Assembly (NCBI RefSeq): GCF_000585375.1
Contig: NZ_KK073874.1
Location: 5,476,067 to 5,540,066 of the forward strand
Length of the DNA: 64,000 nucleotides
Direction of reading: 5' to 3'
Source of the DNA: Cryptosporangium arvum DSM 44712
GTDB taxonomy: Bacteria > Actinomycetota > Actinomycetes > Mycobacteriales > Cryptosporangiaceae
This document shows positions 61,663 to 64,000 of the stretch, piece by piece (within the stretch, counting starts at the first letter, position 1; each line of letters opens with the position of its first letter). The translations under genes were made by a program, and so were the position numbers. The notes beneath the pieces were generated by a model. That model was not told where the DNA came from, made no database searches, and saw only the letters and a program-made list of their open reading frames with translations.

Positions 61663-62073
61663 TCAATAACGAAAGGCTCGGCGGACGATCGGAGCCCAGC
61701 CCGACGGATGGGAATAGCGTCCGAATCGCCGGAGCATCAGCACGATCATCGCCACCATCATCAGGACGTGCCCGGCGGTGTACACGACGTCCGCGGCGAC
61801 CAGGCCGAACCCGTACGGCGCGAGCAGCAGCAGGAACGGCGCGACCATCACCGCCGACATCTCGCCGATCATCCGGGCGTCGTGGCCACGCACCGCCATC
61901 CAGGCGCCCATCCCGACCGTCATGTCGAACGCCATCGTGAGCACCATCCCCACCGTGCTCCCGGTGAGCCCGACCACACTCCACAGCGGCCCGAGCAGCA
62001 TCATCCCGGCGATCATCGCGACCACCATCTCGACCAGGTGCAACAACCAGTGACCCGCGCGTCGAATCGTCAT
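61663..62073 (-). CDS. Four-helix small membrane protein
   Basis: A 136-residue protein rich in Met and Val with four hydrophobic helices (HWLLHLVEMVVAMIAGMMLLG, VVGLTGSTVGMVLTMAFDM, MSAVMVAPFLLLLAPYGFGLV, VVYTAGHVLMMVAMIVLML). No family is recognised with confidence. It is divergent from a histidine kinase gene 73 bp away, so it may be a target of that system. The ATG at 62073 is the most upstream good start. Confidence 0.65.
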   Translation of the reverse strand: MTIRRAGHWLLHLVEMVVAMIAGMMLLGPLWSVVGLTGSTVGMVLTMAFDMTVGMGAWMAVRGHDARMIGEMSAVMVAPFLLLLAPYGFGLVAADVVYTAGHVLMMVAMIVLMLRRFGRYSHPSGWAPIVRRAFRY

Positions 62074-62146
62074 GACGACGAGGATGCGGCGCCGGAAGGT
62101 CACTCCACCCGTGCCGAAGGTCACGGCCGGGGTCATGATGTGACGG

Positions 62147-63202
62147 GTGAACCGCATCCTGTGGCTGGTGACCGCCGCCGCGTACGGCGTCCTGCTGCTC
62201 GGTGCCGCCGGGTGGCCGACCGCGCTGCTCGGGGCCCTGTTCGCCGTCTCGACGGTGCTCGGCACGCTGGTCCTCCCGGGCCGGTCCCTCCCCTGGCGCG
62301 GCGTGTTCGTGGTGGTGCAGCTCGGGCTCGGGTACCTGGTCTTCGCATCGGCCGGCGCGTCCGCCGGGGCGACGTTGCTGCTGATCGTCCTGGTCGTGCA
62401 GGCGGGGCTGCTGCTCCCGCTGGCCGGTGCGCTCGCGGTCGCGGTCGTCATCCCGTTCGCGCACCTCGGGATGGAGTGGCGCGACACGGTGCGCGAAGGG
62501 CTCGGCACGCTCACCGCGACGCTGCTCGCCGTCGCCGTCACCTGGCTGCTGCGGCGGGAGCGGGAGACCCGCCGCGCGCTCGTCGCGCAGGCCGAGGAAC
62601 TGGCCACCACGCAGGAGCGCAACCGAGTCGCCCGCGACATCCACGATGGACTCGGGCACTATCTGACCGTGCTCCAGATGCAGGTCCGTGCGGGCCGGGC
62701 CCTGCTGCCCTCCGACGCCGCGCGCGCCGACGCCGTCCTCGGCCAGGCCGAGGAGCAGGCGCGGGAGGCGCTGGGCGAGGTACGCCGATCGGTCGCGGCG
62801 CTCCGCGAACCGCGGGTCGCGCTGGCCGCGCGGCTGGAGCGGCTCGGTGCCGCGGTGGACGTGGACGGTGTCGTCCGCGCGCTGGCCCCCGACGTCGAGG
62901 AGGCGTTGTTCCGCGCGGCGCAGGAGGGACTGACCAACGCACGCAAACACGCGCGGGCGACGTCGGTGTCGATCGTGCTCGCCTACACCGACGGTGAGGT
63001 GCGCCTCGCGGTCCGCGACGACGGCGTCGGCACCGCGACGCCGGTGTCCGGTGGCGTCGGCACCGCGGCCGGTGGCTCCGGCGTCGCGGGGGGTTTCGGG
63101 CTGGTCGGGGTGGGTGAGCGGATGGCCGCGCTGGGCGGGACGCTCACGCTGGAGTCCTCGCCCGGTGCGGGCACCACGCTCACCGTGAGCGCACCGGCGT
63201 GA
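62147..63202 (+). CDS. NarL-type sensor histidine kinase
   Basis: A 351-residue kinase. Four to five N-terminal helices (residues 1-125) precede the HisKA_3 dimerisation domain with the phospho-acceptor His in ERNRVARDIHDGLGHYL, and an HATPase domain (AQEGLTNARKHA, VRDDGVGT, GFGLVGVGERMAALGG). There is no extracytoplasmic domain, so it may sense through its helices. A Gly/Val/Ser/Ala-rich insertion lies between the N and G2 boxes. It overlaps its response regulator gene by 4 bp (GTGA). Confidence 0.9.
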   Translation: MNRILWLVTAAAYGVLLLGAAGWPTALLGALFAVSTVLGTLVLPGRSLPWRGVFVVVQLGLGYLVFASAGASAGATLLLIVLVVQAGLLLPLAGALAVAVVIPFAHLGMEWRDTVREGLGTLTATLLAVAVTWLLRRERETRRALVAQAEELATTQERNRVARDIHDGLGHYLTVLQMQVRAGRALLPSDAARADAVLGQAEEQAREALGEVRRSVAALREPRVALAARLERLGAAVDVDGVVRALAPDVEEALFRAAQEGLTNARKHARATSVSIVLAYTDGEVRLAVRDDGVGTATPVSGGVGTAAGGSGVAGGFGLVGVGERMAALGGTLTLESSPGAGTTLTVSAPA

Positions 63203-63849
63203 TCCGCGTCCTGCTCGTCGACGACCAGCGGCTCTTCCGCGAAGCGCTGGCGATGCTCCTGTCCGTGCACGACGACATCGAGGTCGTCGGCGGGGCCGGC
63301 GACGGGGCCGAGGCCGTGGAGCTGGCCGCGCGGCTCGACCCCGACGTCGTCCTGATGGACCTGCGGATGCCGGGCACGGACGGGGTCACCGCCACCCGGC
63401 GGCTGCGCGCCGAGCGGCCGCGCACCCAGGTCATCGCGCTGACCACGTTCGACGACGACACCGACGTGTTCGCCGCGATCCGCGCCGGCGCGATCGGCTA
63501 CCTGCTCAAGGACGCGTCCTCGGAGCGGCTGGTCGAGGCGGTCCGGGCGGCCGCACGGGGCGAGTCCCCGCTGGAGCCCGCGGTGGCCGCGAAGCTCGTG
63601 GCGCGCTTCGCGCAGCTGGCCGACGAGCCCGGCCGGTCGCGTCCGCAGCCGCTGGTCACGCCGCTGACCGACCGGGAGCTCGACGTCGTCCGCCTGCTCG
63701 CCGACGGCCGGAGCAACCGCGAGATCGCCGCGGCGCTGTTCCTCGCCGAGGGCACGGTCAAGAACCACGTGACCGGCGCGCTGGCCAAACTCGGCGCCCG
63801 CGACCGGACCCAGGCGGCCCTCAAGGCACGCGACCTGGGTCTCCTCTGA
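63199..63849 (+). CDS. NarL/LuxR-type response regulator
   Basis: A 216-residue regulator. The receiver has VDDQ, the phospho-acceptor Asp in VVLMDLRMPGTDG, and LKDAS. The LuxR helix-turn-helix is LTDRELDVVRLLADGRSNREIAAALFLAEGTVKNHVTGALAKLGARDRTQAA. It forms a two-component pair with the kinase upstream. About 150 bases after it, to the window end, hold no gene that can be called. Confidence 0.93.
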   Translation: MIRVLLVDDQRLFREALAMLLSVHDDIEVVGGAGDGAEAVELAARLDPDVVLMDLRMPGTDGVTATRRLRAERPRTQVIALTTFDDDTDVFAAIRAGAIGYLLKDASSERLVEAVRAAARGESPLEPAVAAKLVARFAQLADEPGRSRPQPLVTPLTDRELDVVRLLADGRSNREIAAALFLAEGTVKNHVTGALAKLGARDRTQAALKARDLGLL

Positions 63850-64000
63850 GCTCCCGAGGAGCCCACCGTGGGCGTAATAAGCCGGTGCGGCGCATGGTCG
63901 GTATCCCCCAGGTGTCGGTTGCGGTGACAGCACACACGTCGGCGGGCCGGGTTGCCCGGTCCGCACCGGGCCGGGAGCAGCGCGGTTGCGCCGGACGGCC

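Overview
The window is very GC-rich chromosomal DNA from an actinobacterium, probably a filamentous actinomycete. The support is strong G/C bias at third codon positions, many GTG starts, ATGA/GTGA overlaps between genes of one operon, a GAF-ANTAR regulator, a Tat-exported PhoX protein and a Paa cluster of actinobacterial type. A placement near Cryptosporangiales/Micromonosporales is only a guess from gene content. No rRNA, CRISPR array, IS element or phage gene was found. The only RNA gene recognised is a selenocysteine tRNA.

Layout. 1-750 has no recognisable gene. 751-9707 holds envelope and signalling genes: a PhoX-like protein, an SMP-30-like lactonase, an SGNH hydrolase, a SpoIID-domain protein, a YibE/F-like membrane protein, a GGDEF protein, and an ECF sigma factor with its probable membrane partner. 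9754-17689 (minus strand) is a cox-type molybdenum hydroxylase locus, coxD-coxE-regulator-coxS-coxL-coxM-coxG. Its large subunit has the form II motif AYRGAGR, so CO is not a safe substrate. A CDP-glycerol transferase-like gene and a chemoreceptor follow.

20551-31478 is a complete selenocysteine module. A GAF-ANTAR gene sits just upstream of fdhA, fdhB and an NrfD-like gene. fdhA is read through an in-frame UGA at 21869, followed 11 nt later by a SECIS-like hairpin with loop GGUCU. selD, a F420-dependent NADP reductase-like gene, tRNA-Sec, selA and selB follow, so the window encodes both a selenoprotein and the machinery that makes it.

31543-34878 has a small membrane protein, a rhodanese, and a GntR regulator next to an IolC-like kinase and an aldolase-like gene, with matching inverted-repeat sites near both promoters. 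34921-41535 looks like an accessory island. It carries a SLOG/deoxyribosyltransferase-like/TPR protein followed by a four-helix SLATT-type membrane protein, a LamG membrane protein, a decayed luciferase-like monooxygenase gene, and a second deoxyribosyltransferase-like/TPR protein. The first two are the best candidate here for a little-described conflict (defence) system.

41569-51195 is a phenylacetate catabolic cluster with two divergent arms, paaK-paaG-paaZ on the minus strand and paaABCDE-paaF-paaI on the plus strand, closed by a TetR regulator. 51908-58892 pairs a divergent two-component system with an envelope operon (esterase, EamA-like transporter, and a metallophosphoesterase fused to an MprF-like aminoacyl-lipid synthase domain). 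The window ends with a TetR gene and its dyad operator, a pabB-like gene, small membrane and STAS proteins, and a NarL-type two-component pair.
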